A stretch of 64,000 nucleotides of DNA from Papaver somniferum (Eukaryota > Streptophyta > Magnoliopsida > Ranunculales > Papaveraceae): NCBI RefSeq assembly GCF_003573695.1, contig NC_039359.1, positions 118,613,849 to 118,677,848 on the forward strand. Direction: 5' to 3'. The translations under genes and the position numbers were made by a program. The notes beneath the pieces are model-generated. The model did no database searches, was not told the DNA's origin, and saw nothing but the letters and a program-made list of their open reading frames with translations. This document shows positions 44,301 through 59,041 of this stretch, piece by piece (position 1 is the stretch's first letter; each line of letters starts with the position of its first letter).

Positions 44301-47300
44301 ATGTATTTGAATTGGACCTACTTATTATATATGCTGGTACCTATCTTTTACAAAAAGGAAAAAAAAAGTTAGTCACCATGTCTATTCTTATGGTTATTGT
44401 CTTGTACATCGTAGTTAGCTATATGGTGGCAAAGACACCTGGGATAACTTATGTGTTAATTACTATGACTTCCTGCTATAGATTGTGTTTGTATTCTATT
44501 TCGATGTATTATTTATTGTACATTGCCTTCTTTTACAGGACTCTGAAGATCTTCAAATGGATGAGTTGATGGAGCTCGTGCAACAGATTGTTACCTTTCA
44601 CATGAAGGTACGCTGAAATAGGATGGTTAATAACTAACTGGACAACTTGATACTCATTTACAATCATTTTGTTGCCAATTAATGCAAGTTTGACATTCGT
44701 GTTACCTTTAGTTGCTTATGTTTCAAAGCTTTCTGTTTCATTCGTCTTCGTTAATTATTCGCAGCACAATGCAGAGCCTGAAGCTGTTGATCTTCTAATG
44801 GAGGTACTTATTTCTTTAATACTACTATTAAGGTTTCTTATATTTGGTGATTGGATTTTGTGACAAACTCTGGTTTGTTAATTTCAGGTCGAAGACCTTG
44901 ATTTATTGGTTGAGCATGTTGACACCACAAATTATAAAAGGACATGCCATTACCTTACTAGTTCTGCCAGGTAAAATTTGTACCAAGAATTTGTGGCGAG
45001 GATAAAAATCTTGACACCATTATCTTTTTCTTGTTTAACATTCTGTCTTGCTCTCCTTTTCTAGTGTATCATAAGTGGTGACATGTATGCTAATCGTACA
45101 AACGAATAAACCAAACTATACGAGTGAAAATTTGTTAAGTTCATAATATGAGTAGAGACGGTTAGCATGAATGCGAATTTGAAATGATTATACTTACTGA
45201 AATAAGCATTCACTCTACATGATTGAACATTTGCCGTCCATTGATAGTACAAACGTCGTCCATTGATAGTACAAACCGCGATATGATCTTGTCGGTGGTA
45301 TCTGTTAATTGTTAAGTAGTTGCTTATTGCTGTAGAAGTTGTACGGTTGTACCAGTGGTATTAAGTTATTTATAATTGCAGCTACCTGTCCGGTCCGGAT
45401 GATTTGTTGGTTCTGGATATAGCCTATAGAATATATCTCAAGTTTAAAGAGTACCCTTCAGCACTCCGGATTGCACTTTCCTTGAATAAGTTGAAGGTGC
45501 GTTTAGTTTCAGATCTTAAACATGTATTTTTATTTTTGTTCTGCATGATCTCGTATTTAGTTTTTGCCAGAATCGTTTCTTTCATTTGTTGCGAATTTTG
45601 ACCATGGAGGTGACTACTTTTGCAGTATGTGAAGCAGATGTTTACATCTTGTGAAGACATTCAACTGAAAAAGCAATTCTGTTATATCCTTGCACGCCAT
45701 GTAAGTTTTGGGATGGAATTTTAGTTTTACTGCCTGTACTTGGGAAGGGTGTCTTTGATGTGATACCTGATATATATGATTATTGTCAGGGAATATTTAA
45801 TTAGTGTCAGCGATAAAATGTTTGACTCACTAGTCACTGGGAAACAGTTGTCCTGGTCAAGGAAAGCAATGGCTCAGACCCTATGTAGACTTTTTTTATA
45901 TTAATACAAGAATGTGTCTAATTTTTAATAAGCCTGACCCTGACCTCTGCGGGTATGACAGAAAACACAGCTAATAACATTGAAAACACAGCTAATAACA
46001 TTGAAAAACATTCAAGCCGTGCACCAATTTGTCATTTTGTAGCGACATCAGTATTCTTAGTGCAGTTCTCCTTATGCATGTGCAGCAAATTTAACGTCTG
46101 TTTGGTCAGGAAGGCTTTGGTATCAGGAGTACAAACTCAAATACTTGGAGACATTTCAATATTGAAATTGCTGTGTTGAGTAGGATAGAGTTGTCTAGTC
46201 CACCTTGAAACATTTTCTCAAGGAAACAATTTAGTACTCATATGATATAGTGCATAAATGCGTAGTCTTAACTTGTTTTCTTGATCATTGATGTATTATC
46301 TTTCAAAAGTCATTGGTGAACTAATGCTTAATGTTTCACTTGTACATATACTGTTTAGGGTGTTGATTTTATGCTGGATGATGACATGGTTGCGGATGAT
46401 GATGATAGGGAGGCCTGTCAAGACATAATCAACAATTTGAAACTTACTGAAGGCTATCTCAATCTTGCTCGTGACATTGAGGTCATGGAACCAAAGTCTC
46501 CTGAAGATATCTACAAGGTATGTATCAACAATCAATGATGATTAGTTAATTTCTATACAATTATGAGAGGAACTTATGTAGTTCTTGTGGCAGAAATGGA
46601 TCCTGGTATCCATCTGTGGTGATACACCTTCGCCACTATGTTGCATAATTTTTTGCAGCATAGTCTGGTATGAGGCACACTTTTTTGCAGCATAGTGGAT
46701 ACCAGAAATGGATCCTGGTATCCACTATGTTGATACACCTTCGCCACACTCGCTTGTTTTATCGTGGTTTTGCAGCCGTCATTGTGTATTTATTGGCTTA
46801 TTTGTTTTCTAGGTGCACTTGATTGACGGCAGGGCTAGTGCTGGTGCGAATGTTGATTCCGCCAGGCAGAATTTAGCTTCTACGTTTGTAAATGCTTTCG
46901 TGAATGCTGGTTTTGGTCAGGTAAATATTTAACACAGGTTTTCTATTTTTGTTAGTAACATTACCCAGTGTTCTGAAGTTTTAATTTTCTCCAGGATAAC
47001 TTGATGACAGTCCCTTCAGATTCTTCAAGTGGTGGCTCTACAGGAAGCTGGCTTTTTAAGAACAAGGAACATGGGAAGGCTAGTGCTGCAGCAAGTCTGG
47101 TATGAGGCACACTTTCTTTTTATTTACTTTTATTTTCTAGTAAACGACTCTGATTTCTGGTGATATATTTATGCATTTTTTTCATGGTTGTAGGGTATGA
47201 TTTTGTCATGGGATGTGGACAATGGGCTTGCTCAACTGGATAAGTATTTCCACAGCAGTGACAACCATGTCATTGCCGGTGCATTATTAGGTGTTGGGAT

Positions 47301-50300
47301 TGTAAATTGCAGTGTCAACCACGACTGTGACCCAGTGAGCTTGTTTTCCATTCACACGATATCTAATTATGTCTTATATATGCTGAGCTGGTATCTTAGA
47401 CTATCTGTCCTATCAGGCATTGGCGGTTCTATCTGACTATATAAATAATGAAGATCCAACTATTCGTATTGGAGCCATTATGGGATTAGGTTTGGCATAT
47501 GCAGGGACCCAAAATGACCAGGTAAATTTCTGTTTTGAAACTTCGATGAGAGTTGATTTTATGCTTTCCACATAAAATGTTTTTCATGATGGTTGTTTGG
47601 TCCTCCTACGTGAAGGAAAAAAATTCTTGTGGTTCTATGGACAGAAGGGTCTGGTTTTTTTTGTCTGCACCTGTATGTTTCTTTGTTTGGCGAGATAATT
47701 GAATTATTGCACATGGCATTGAGTCAGTGGTTATCAGTTTGTAATTAGTCGTCATATTTTTTAGTGTTCAAGAGTGTGAGACACGATGGCTTGTTCTGCT
47801 ATCAAGATGTTTCTTGGGGAATGCTTCGTTCTTTTCCCTTTCTTTCTTTAATTTATTGGTAATATAGTGAATATGCGTTTGAATGTGCTTATAGGTGAAT
47901 CATTTTGCAGATTCAGCAGAAATTGATTCCAATTCTATGGGATACAAAGGCACCACTTGATGTGATTGCGTTTGCAGGAATCTCATTGGGCTTGGTCTTT
48001 GTGGGTTCTTGCAATGACGATGTTGCTCAGTCTATTATTCTGGCGCTAATGGAACGTAGTGAGGCCGAACTTGGTGAGCCTCTCACTCGTCTTCTATCGC
48101 TTGGTCTAGGCCTTCTCTACCTTGGAAAGCAGGTAACTTAGCATTTCAATGTTCACTTTGAGGGGCCTAAATTAAGGCATTTACACTATTAATTCCGTTC
48201 AGTATCAGGCATTTATAACTTGGAAACTTGTGTGATTGGCAGGAGAGAGTGGAGGCTACTGCAGAAGTTTCCAAGACTTTTCATGAAAAAATAAGGAAAT
48301 ATTGTAATATGATCTTGTTATCTTGTGCCTATGCTGGCACTGGAAATGTCCTTAAGGTATCTCACTCTGTTTGTCATTATTATTGTAGCATTTAAGAAAA
48401 TCTATTGATTGCATGGGTGAATTATGATGTCTTCATTATTCTTACAGGTTCAGCATTTTCTGGGAAAATGTTCGCAACATCTTGAGAAGGGTGAGACCCA
48501 TCAAGGACCTGCTGTGCTTGGAATTGCTATGGTAGCAATGTCGGAAGAGCTGGGCCTTGATATGTCAATTCGGTCACTAGAACACTTGTTACAATATGGA
48601 GAGCAAAATATCCGCCGTGCTGTTCCATTGGCTCTTGGACTCCTCTGCATATCCAACCCAAAGGTATCCAGCCTTGCAATGGTGATATACATACTTACCG
48701 TATCTGGTGGTAGCTAATCAGTTGATTTTTTTAATTTGTATTCCTGGCTTAGGTAAATGTTATGGATACATTAAGCAGGCTCAGCCATGACACAGACTCG
48801 GAAGTAGCAATGGTATGTTAGTGAGGCAGAGTGTAGATTCCAACTGTGCAAAATGTTGTGTGATACAGTTTTCCTAATTCTATCACATAACTTATTCTGT
48901 ATGTCTTGCAGGCAGCCACTATTTCTTTGGGGTTGATAGGTGCTGGTACCAACAATGCTCGAATTGCTGGCATGCTTCGCAATCTTTCTAGTTACTATTA
49001 CAAAGAAGCCAGCCTTCTCTTTTGTGTATGCTACTTATATGTTACATCTCTTTAGTCTTTTTGAGTTATATGTTACATCCATTATTGTTTTGTATTAATT
49101 TTTTGTAATTATTATTACATGTACAGGTTCGGATTGCTCAAGGTGTCGTACATATGGGAAAAGGATTACTAACACTTGCTCCTTACCATTCGGAGCGTTT
49201 CCTTCTGTCACCGTAAGTAGAGCTTGCCCTAAAATTCACTTATGTTGTTAGATTGACTCCAGGATAGTCTACTTCCGCTTAAAAGGTTCATGTTCTTGCT
49301 TGGAGTGGGCTAATCTACACTATTGGTTATACTTTGTTTGACTCTTTTCTTAAACCGAAATATTTAGTCAAATGAATCTAGAAAAAAATAACTAGATCAC
49401 TACCAATGTCAATGATGTTTATATCAAGCCTCATAATAACATTCACAGACCTTGACAGTTGGCTTATCATAATCAGCATGTTTTCTCGTTATGGGCACCA
49501 GGTTTATATGGATTAGGTTTTACTAGAAGAAAGTGATGAGAATGTTTGTCTTTATGTCCTTTCATGTCCCGCCTCTAGACATAGTAATGGAGAGGTTCAC
49601 TGCATATGCGGGAACCCCACTGTTGTAGCATATAGACTCTTTCTTTCTTATGGTATCTACAAGTTGTGAGCCTAATGTATTCTTTTTCATTTTCAGAACT
49701 GCTCTAGCCGGGCTAGTTGTCTTGCTCCATGCTTGTCTTGACATGAAATCTCTTATCCTTGGGAAATACCACTATGTCCTCTATTATCTCTCATTAGCCA
49801 TGAAGGTACTTTTGTCAACAACTTGAATAAGCCTTTATGGATATTTTCTGACATCTGAAGTATCTGTTGTTTTTTATATTAACTCCGTCTTTCTATTCTT
49901 TTGAATCTGATCTTATAGCCCAGAATGTTGATGACTGTGGATGAGAATCAAAAACCTTTGTCAGTGCCTGTTAGAGTCGGGCAAGCAGTTGATGTTGTTG
50001 GTCAAGCTGGTCGGCCTAAGACCATCACAGGATTCCAAACACACTTGACACCTGTTCTTTTGGCTGCTGGTGATAGAGCAGAACTTGCTACTGACAAGTA
50101 GACATATCTTACAGTCACCTCTTTGAATTTCATAACTTACTCTTGTTTCCTTACATCTTTCTTGTCGATTTGTTAGTTTACACATTACTTGCAGCCTCTG
50201 TTTTAGTTTACATCTTTCTTTGTCGATTTGTTCCTTTACATATTACGTGCCCTAACATTCCTGTTATTTTATATATTCTTTTAGGTACATTCCCCTTTCA

Positions 50301-50360
50301 CCCATTCTTGAAGGATTTGTGATTCTCAGAGAAAATCCAGATTACCAGGAAGATAACTAG
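41384..50360 (+). CDS. RPN1: 26S proteasome regulatory subunit RPN1 (PSMD2 homologue)
   Basis: RPN1 is a scaffold of the proteasome base that binds ubiquitin-like domains of shuttle factors and the deubiquitinase UBP6. I read 25 exons, all GT-AG: 41384-41500, 41582-41682, 42634-42754, 42841-42900, 43667-43734, 44159-44201, 44539-44607, 44765-44803, 44888-44970, 45382-45496, 45626-45700, 46359-46517, 46813-46920, 46995-47099, 47194-47334, 47417-47521, 47911-48132, 48243-48356, 48448-48663, 48753-48812, 48912-49025, 49127-49212, 49697-49805, 49919-50097, 50285-50360. They sum to 2685 nt, 894 residues, close to the usual plant length of about 890. Visible hallmarks are the Lys/Asp-rich N-terminus ([11 protein letters not shown]), [39 protein letters not shown], the acidic [14 protein letters not shown], the proteasome/cyclosome repeats ([57 protein letters not shown]) and the conserved end [12 protein letters not shown]. 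The start is the first ATG after the CT-rich leader. No frame damage is seen; it looks functional. Confidence 0.95.
42962..43402. mobile_element. MITE in RPN1 intron 4
   Basis: A 441-bp element with inverted ends GAGCAAGTCTTATGGTGGAA (left) and its complement at the right, flanked by TAA on both sides (42959-42961, 43403-43405). The interior contains repeated words AACGC(A/T)ATT(A/C)TTAATGG and AGCGCTATTCTTATT. No ORF. The 3-bp TAA duplication fits PIF/Harbinger-type (Tourist-like) MITEs, though the terminus is not the classical one. Confidence 0.75.
46597..46757 (+). repeat. Internal duplication in RPN1 intron 12
   Basis: GAAATGGATCCTGGTATCCA...TGATACACCTTCGCCAC occurs at about 46594-46635 and again at 46705-46753. 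Between the copies lies CATAGTGGATACCAG, inverted relative to TGGTATCCACTATG in the second copy. In the same block, CAGCATAGTCTGGTATGAGG with GCACACTTT (46656-46684) resembles the exon 14/intron 14 junction at 47089-47114. Confidence 0.75.
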
Positions 50361-53158
<2,798 letters not shown>

Positions 53159-53541
53159 AAATTCACGAAAAACAGTAGAAGAAAAATATAAGAAAACGAA
53201 AATCAAATCTACTCCCACTTGTAGTGTGTTTGTTTTCACTCTTTTCCTTTGTTAATTTAAACCCCATGTTTTACTTTTTGTTTACCAAAAATTCAGTATA
53301 ACGAAATATACAAAATGTGAGATGCTTGTAAAATCTGTCTTCCGATGTGATTGTTGTAAATTCTTTATGCCTACTTCAGTTGTTATGGTCAGATTGATAT
53401 ACTAGTATATCTTAAAGTTTTGCAAGTTGGCAACTCAGGAAGATCTCTCTAACAAATAGATCCCCAACACCAAGAAAAATCCAGAAAGTAATGATAAGAG
53501 ATCAATAACAAAGATAAATTTCAAAAACAGATTGTAAGACC
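53159..53541. other. Rab2 3' untranslated region and flank
   Basis: AT-rich 3' sequence with no further ORF. It ends at AGACC (53537-53541), the base flanking the minus-strand copia LTR and the likely target-duplication side; the partner copy would lie beyond the window. Confidence 0.45.
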
Positions 53542-56038
53542 TGAAAAAGCGGGGGTCTAATAATCTTACCCAATATTTCGTTCAGGCAATATGTATGGAC
53601 AAACTCCAATATAATTTCAAGAGAATCAACTAGACAGTTAGACTCAATCAATAGAAATATATCCAAGAGTTGTATCTCTGTTTCACAATGTAATCAGCAA
53701 ATCAAACAGATAGAAATCCGCGAGCCTGATTTTTATGTGAAACAACTTGAACGACACCAAAGATCAATGTTTCAAGTGTCAATCAATCTATATCAACAAC
53801 CAAAGGTTGGATTATCTAATTGATTAAACTCCGCACGATCTGTGATATTTCAATTATATAGAAAATATAATGCGGAAAAGAAATAACACAGACACCAGAA
53901 ATTTTGCTAACGAGGAAACCGCAAATGCAGAAACCCCCAGGACCTAGTCCATATTTGAACACCACACTGTATTAAGCCGCTACAGACTCTAGCCTACTAC
54001 AAGTTAACTTCATATTGAAATGTAGTTGAGCCCTAATCAATCTCACACTGATCAAGGTACAGTTGCGCTCCTTACGTCACTGAACCCAGCAGGACTCTAC
54101 GCACTTGATTCCCTTAGCTGATCCCACCCACAATTAGGAGTTGCTACGACCCAAAGTCGAAGACTTGATAAACAAATCTGTATCACACAGAAAAGTCTAT
54201 CGAACAAATAAATCTGTCTCCCACAGAAATTCCTATGAGTTTTGTTCCGTCTTTTGATAAATCAAGGTGAACAGGAACCAATTGATACACCAGACTTATA
54301 TTCCCGAAGAACAGCCTAATAATAGCAATCACCTCACAATAATATTAATCGTATGGAAGCGAAACAAGATATTGTGGAATCACAAACGATGAGATGAAGA
54401 TGTTTGTGACTACTTTTTATCTTGCCTATCGGAGAATAAATCTCGAGCAAATCTTAGAGAAGATAGTACTCAATACGATAGAAAACAGCAAGATCAGAAC
54501 ACACAACTACAGAGAAAATAGTTGGGTCTGACTTCACAATCTCAGTGAAGTCTTCAAGTCGTTAACCTACAGGGTTTTGGAAAAAACCAAAGATTAAAGG
54601 AGAATCGACTCTAGTCGCAACTAGTATCACAGAAGAGGAGTGAGGATTAGGTTTCCCAGTTGCTAGAGTTATCCTTTATATAGTCTTCAAATTAGGGTCT
54701 GCAATAAATGTTACGTTGCTAACAAAGCATTCAATATTCAATGTTAGATGAAAACCTGATTATACTCAAGCTAATATCTTTCAACCGTTAGATTGAACTT
54801 AGCTTGTTACACACAAATAAAAAGTGACTTCATTTAAATATGGGTAACCATACCTAAATGTGTACACCTTATTGGCTCAACAATAGTTAATCAAAGTTAG
54901 CCATATGAACACTTTCATATCAACCTCGTTCATCTCAATCACAACTAGTTCAAATGACTCAAATGAAACTAGTTATAAAGTTGTTCAATTGTTTATATTC
55001 TCATAGAAGTATACAAGACACAATTGAAGCAAAATCGATTTTGATTCACTCGAATCAATTCATGAACCTTATAGCCACGGTTTGCAAAAGATAGCATTCC
55101 TTATTATATAAATGTATTAGTTCATGAACAAAATGATTTTAGAATATAACCTACTCAAGTATTGAACGGGTACGCATACCTAAGTGGTCAGACTAAGTTT
55201 GGGTTCGCCAGTACGTGAACGGGTACGCATACATTCCAAACTCAGTTGAATTCCGGAACTTTGAGCTCATGCCAATAAGCGTACAGGTACGCATACTAAG
55301 TTCCCGGACTTTCAGTAAACCAACCAGTACTTATACGAGTATGCATACTATGGTTCCCGGACTTGGAATAACTTGCAACATTTAGCATACAAGTACGCAT
55401 ACTGTGCTATATCCAATCATGGTTATTTGTTCTAAACTCTCAATTCAATCATTGAAACATTCTTAGAAGACGGGAATAACTGTCTCAAACAAACTATTAG
55501 CTTCAAAGCAATTTTCAAGTGATCGAATGATCAATATGAAACATTCTGAGTCTACATCAAATGACTGTCTCACAAAAATCATGTAAGATGTTACCAGGCG
55601 ATTTTCACATGATCATCTTTTGACTCTCGTCAAGAATATAAGATGAACTTGGTTAAAGAGTATGCTTACCGACACATATTTCAGAAATATGTAAGCGAGT
55701 TAAACTCAACTCGAAATGTCAAATGTGTATAATCGAAGTCTATATAGCTATATGACTTTTATCTCAAATAGGAGATAGAGTAGATAGACTTTCAGTGATA
55801 GATGAGTTCAAGTCTCCATATACCTTTTGTTGATGAAGTTCCAGAAGCTCTCCTTAGTAGTTCTTCGTCTTCAATCGATGAATGCCGTGAATTCTAAAAC
55901 TCAACTACGCTTTCTATCCTAATCCGAGACTTAGCTATAAGTAGACTAGAAATCAAGACTTATAGTTTTGATCACTAACATTGACAAACATGCTTGAGAT
56001 AACAACGCATGCGAGTTCGACCGAGCAGTGCTCTAACA
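53542..56038 (-). repeat. 3' LTR of a SIRE-like copia element, minus strand
   Basis: On the minus strand it starts TGTTAGAGCACTGCTCGGTC and ends GACCCCCGCTTTTTCA, about 2.5 kb. It is preceded, on the minus strand, directly by the polypurine tract AAAAGGGGGAGA. After its end there is no primer-binding site, so it is the 3' rather than 5' LTR. It contains a tandem GTACGCATAC-type repeat at about 55165-55405. No coding region. Confidence 0.82.
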
Positions 56039-56570
56039 ATCTCCCCCTTTTAGTGACAAAACTATCAATACATATGGAATACAAAATAAATAAATAAACT
56101 TTGTAGCTTCTCTTCCACATGCCTGATCTTCTTGGTTCTTCAACATTACTCGAAATCTTCGTCGCTTCCAAGTACTCCAGTGATTCTGAATGTGTTCAAC
56201 TCAGCATCATAGTTGTTGAAGATCCGTAGCTATAACAATGTATAAAAACAAGATGTTTTCGTATTTTTATACAGTGGCATAGTATTATTGCATAGCATCA
56301 AAGTCCAATTGCATCACAACTTTGACAACAATACTATTGTGATATGTATCACTCCCCCTTAGTCAATACTTCATCTCACAATAACACCCCCCCTTTACAT
56401 AATGATCCGTAAACCATATGTTTTTATAGTGTGAACTACATGTTAATTCTCTCCTTTTTTGTCAATATAAATTGGAAAAGGTACGAAACTAGTGGGATCA
56501 TAATGAAATTATCATAGAGATACTTCATAACTAAAAGAAAATATATCAACTTTGTTTCGATGATTTCACA
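56039..56570 (-). mobile_element. 3' internal remnant of the minus-strand copia element
   Basis: 532 bp of non-coding internal sequence next to the LTR: complement of AGTGACAAAA...CTATCAATACATATGG, then purine tracts seen on the plus strand as CACTCCCCCTTAG (about 56351) and CACCCCCCCTTTAC (about 56386). It is homologous, inverted, to 62690-63060 of the plus-strand element. It stops abruptly at 56570 where the plus-strand LTR begins, consistent with the plus element having inserted into this one. Confidence 0.75.
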
Positions 56571-58975
56571 TGTTAGAGCATTGCTCGGTCGACCTCGCAT
56601 GCGTTGCTATCTCAAGCATGTTTGTCAATGTTAGTGATCAAAACTATGAGTCTTGATTTCTAGCCTACATAGCTAAGTCTCGGACTATGATAGAAAAGTG
56701 TAGTTGAGCTCAAGGACTTCATGGCGATTCATCATACAACGAAGAAGATCTATACAAGGAACCGTGGAACTTCATTAAAAAAAAGGTATGTGGAGACTTG
56801 AACTTATCTATCACTCAAAAGTCTATCTATTCTATCTCCTACTTCTTATGAGACAAAAGTCGTATGCTATATAGACTAGATCATACACATTTGACATTTC
56901 GAGCTGAGCATTCATTGCTTATCTTTTATCTCGAAATCATGTGTTGGTAAAGCGTTTCGCTTTGATCAAGTTTATCTTCACCTAGTGACGAAAGTCATGA
57001 AAAGTTTCAATCACTTTGAGAATTGCTCTGACGTGAATCGGTTTATGAATAACGGCTACATAGCGTCCTCTGAGAATGTCTCAATGATTGAAATGAGAGT
57101 TTAGATTACATAACCATGTATTCCTTGAACCGAAGTTTTCGAAATTTGTTGATCAAGAGAAATCGGGAGGATTGTGGAAATGGCTTGCCAAGTCCGCGAA
57201 CCCAGTCCGCAGACTCAATCCGTGAACTGTCGGAAGTTCTCGACCGAGAATTTCTGCTGGATTTTCCAAAACTCGTTGTGTGCTAAGTCCGCGAACTGGC
57301 GGAAGTTCTCTTTCCAAGAATTTTTGCTGACTTGGGAAAACTCAACCGATTAACTTAAGTCCGCGAACTTGTTTGTGAACTTAAGAGGTTAAGATCCAAA
57401 GATGTGCTCTGAACATGAAACTTAAATTACTAAGGAATGCTTTATGCAAACCGTGGCTATAAAGTTCATGAGTCGATTCAATCGAATCGAATCATCTTTA
57501 TTTCAATTGTGTCTTGTGTAGTTACATAAGATCTCATTGCAATTGAACAACTCTTTAACTAGTTCATTTGAGTCAATTGAACTAGTTATGGTGAAGAAGA
57601 ACAAGGTTAATATGAAATGCTCATATGGTTAACCTTTTGGATTACTATGTTGAACCAACATACACGTACACGTTTGGGCACAGTTTTCACAAACCCAGTA
57701 AACGTATATCTCAAGTGTGTGTGACAAGCTAAGTTTTCGATCTAACGGTTGAGAAATATTAGCTTGAATCTAAATCAGGTTTTCATCTAACGGTGAATAA
57801 GGATTGCTTTGTAACTAAGGAAAAACCCTGATTTGAAGGTTATATAAAGGAGACATCTAGCTTTGAGAAAAACTAATCCCCACACGTCTGTGTGATACTA
57901 GTGCGCTCGCTAGAGTCGATTCTCCTTTAACCTTTGGTTTTCTTCTCTAAAACCATGTTAACGACTTAAATACTTCATTGGGATTGTGAATCCAGACCGA
58001 TACTACTTTTATCGTAGTTATCTAATCTGATCTTGCATCTTCTATCGTACGAGTACAATCAATTGATTGGCTTGAGATCGTGAGAGTTCTCCGATAGGCA
58101 AGATAAAGAAGTCACAAACATCTTCGTCTCACTGTTTGTGATTCCTCGACAAACCGCCTGTGTAGTCAGGAAGGATTGTAGAGAGGTGATTGATTAATCT
58201 AGGCTGTTCTTCGGGAATATAAGAACGGATCAATTGGTTCCTGTTCACCTTGATTTTATATCTTAAGGCGGAAAAAAACCTAGGGTTTATCTGTGGGAGA
58301 TAGGTTTATCCTTTGATAGACTTTTCTGTGTGAGACAGATCTGTTTATTATCAAGTCTGTGATTTTGGGTTGCAACAACTCTTGGTTGTGGGTGAGATCA
58401 TCTAAGGGAATCAAGTGCGTAGTATCCTGTTAGGATCAGAGGCGCAGGAGTACAATTGTACCTTGGATCATTGGGGGACTGATTGGGGTTCAACTATAGT
58501 CCAGTCCGAAGTTAGCTTGGAGTAGGATAGTGTTTGTAGCGGCTTAATACAGTGTGTATTCAATCTGGACTAGGTCCCGAGGTTTTTCTGCATTTGCGAT
58601 TTCCTCGTTAAAAAAATTTCTAGTGTCTGTGTTATTTCTTTTCCGCATTATATTTTATATAATTGAAATAATATAGGTTGTGTGTTCGTGATCATCAATT
58701 GGAAATCCAACCTTTGGTTGTTGATTGATATTGATTGATCCTTGGATATTGGTCTTTGGTACCGTCCAAGTTATTCCTTGTATTTGATAAAGACTCGCTA
58801 TTGTTTTTAGCTTGAGTAAAAATCAAATCAAGAGAGAGATATTAACTCCTTGAGATACTTTTATCTAGATTTAGTCTGACTGTCTAGTTGATTCTCTAGC
58901 AAAGTATTTCGGAGTTAGTCCATACAGATTGTTAATCGAAATATTGGGTGGTGTTGTTAGACCCCCGCTATTTCA
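56571..58975 (+). repeat. 5' LTR of the plus-strand copia element
   Basis: 2405 bp from TGTTAGAGCATTGCTCGGTC to GACCCCCGCTATTTCA, followed by the primer site. It is very similar to the minus-strand LTR at 53542-56038 over most of its length. At 57185-57380 it has a cluster of AAGTCCGCGAAC words where the minus copy has GTACGCATAC words. Confidence 0.85.
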
Positions 58976-58977
58976 AT

Positions 58978-58989
58978 TGGTATCAGAGC
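58978..58989 (+). promoter_or_regulatory. Primer-binding site, initiator tRNA-Met type
   Basis: TGGTATCAGAGC, two bases after the LTR end, is complementary to the 3' end of plant initiator methionine tRNA, the usual primer of Ty1/copia elements. Confidence 0.9.
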
Positions 58990-59041
58990 AGGCAAAAGCG
59001 TTCAAGACTTAACAAGTCTGTGTTTGTAGCGATCTGACTCT

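Noticed and set aside
43525..44569. Several 60-85 codon plus-strand ORFs in RPN1 introns
   Set aside because: They cross well-defined exon-intron boundaries and are intron sequence with hydrophobic low-complexity translation.
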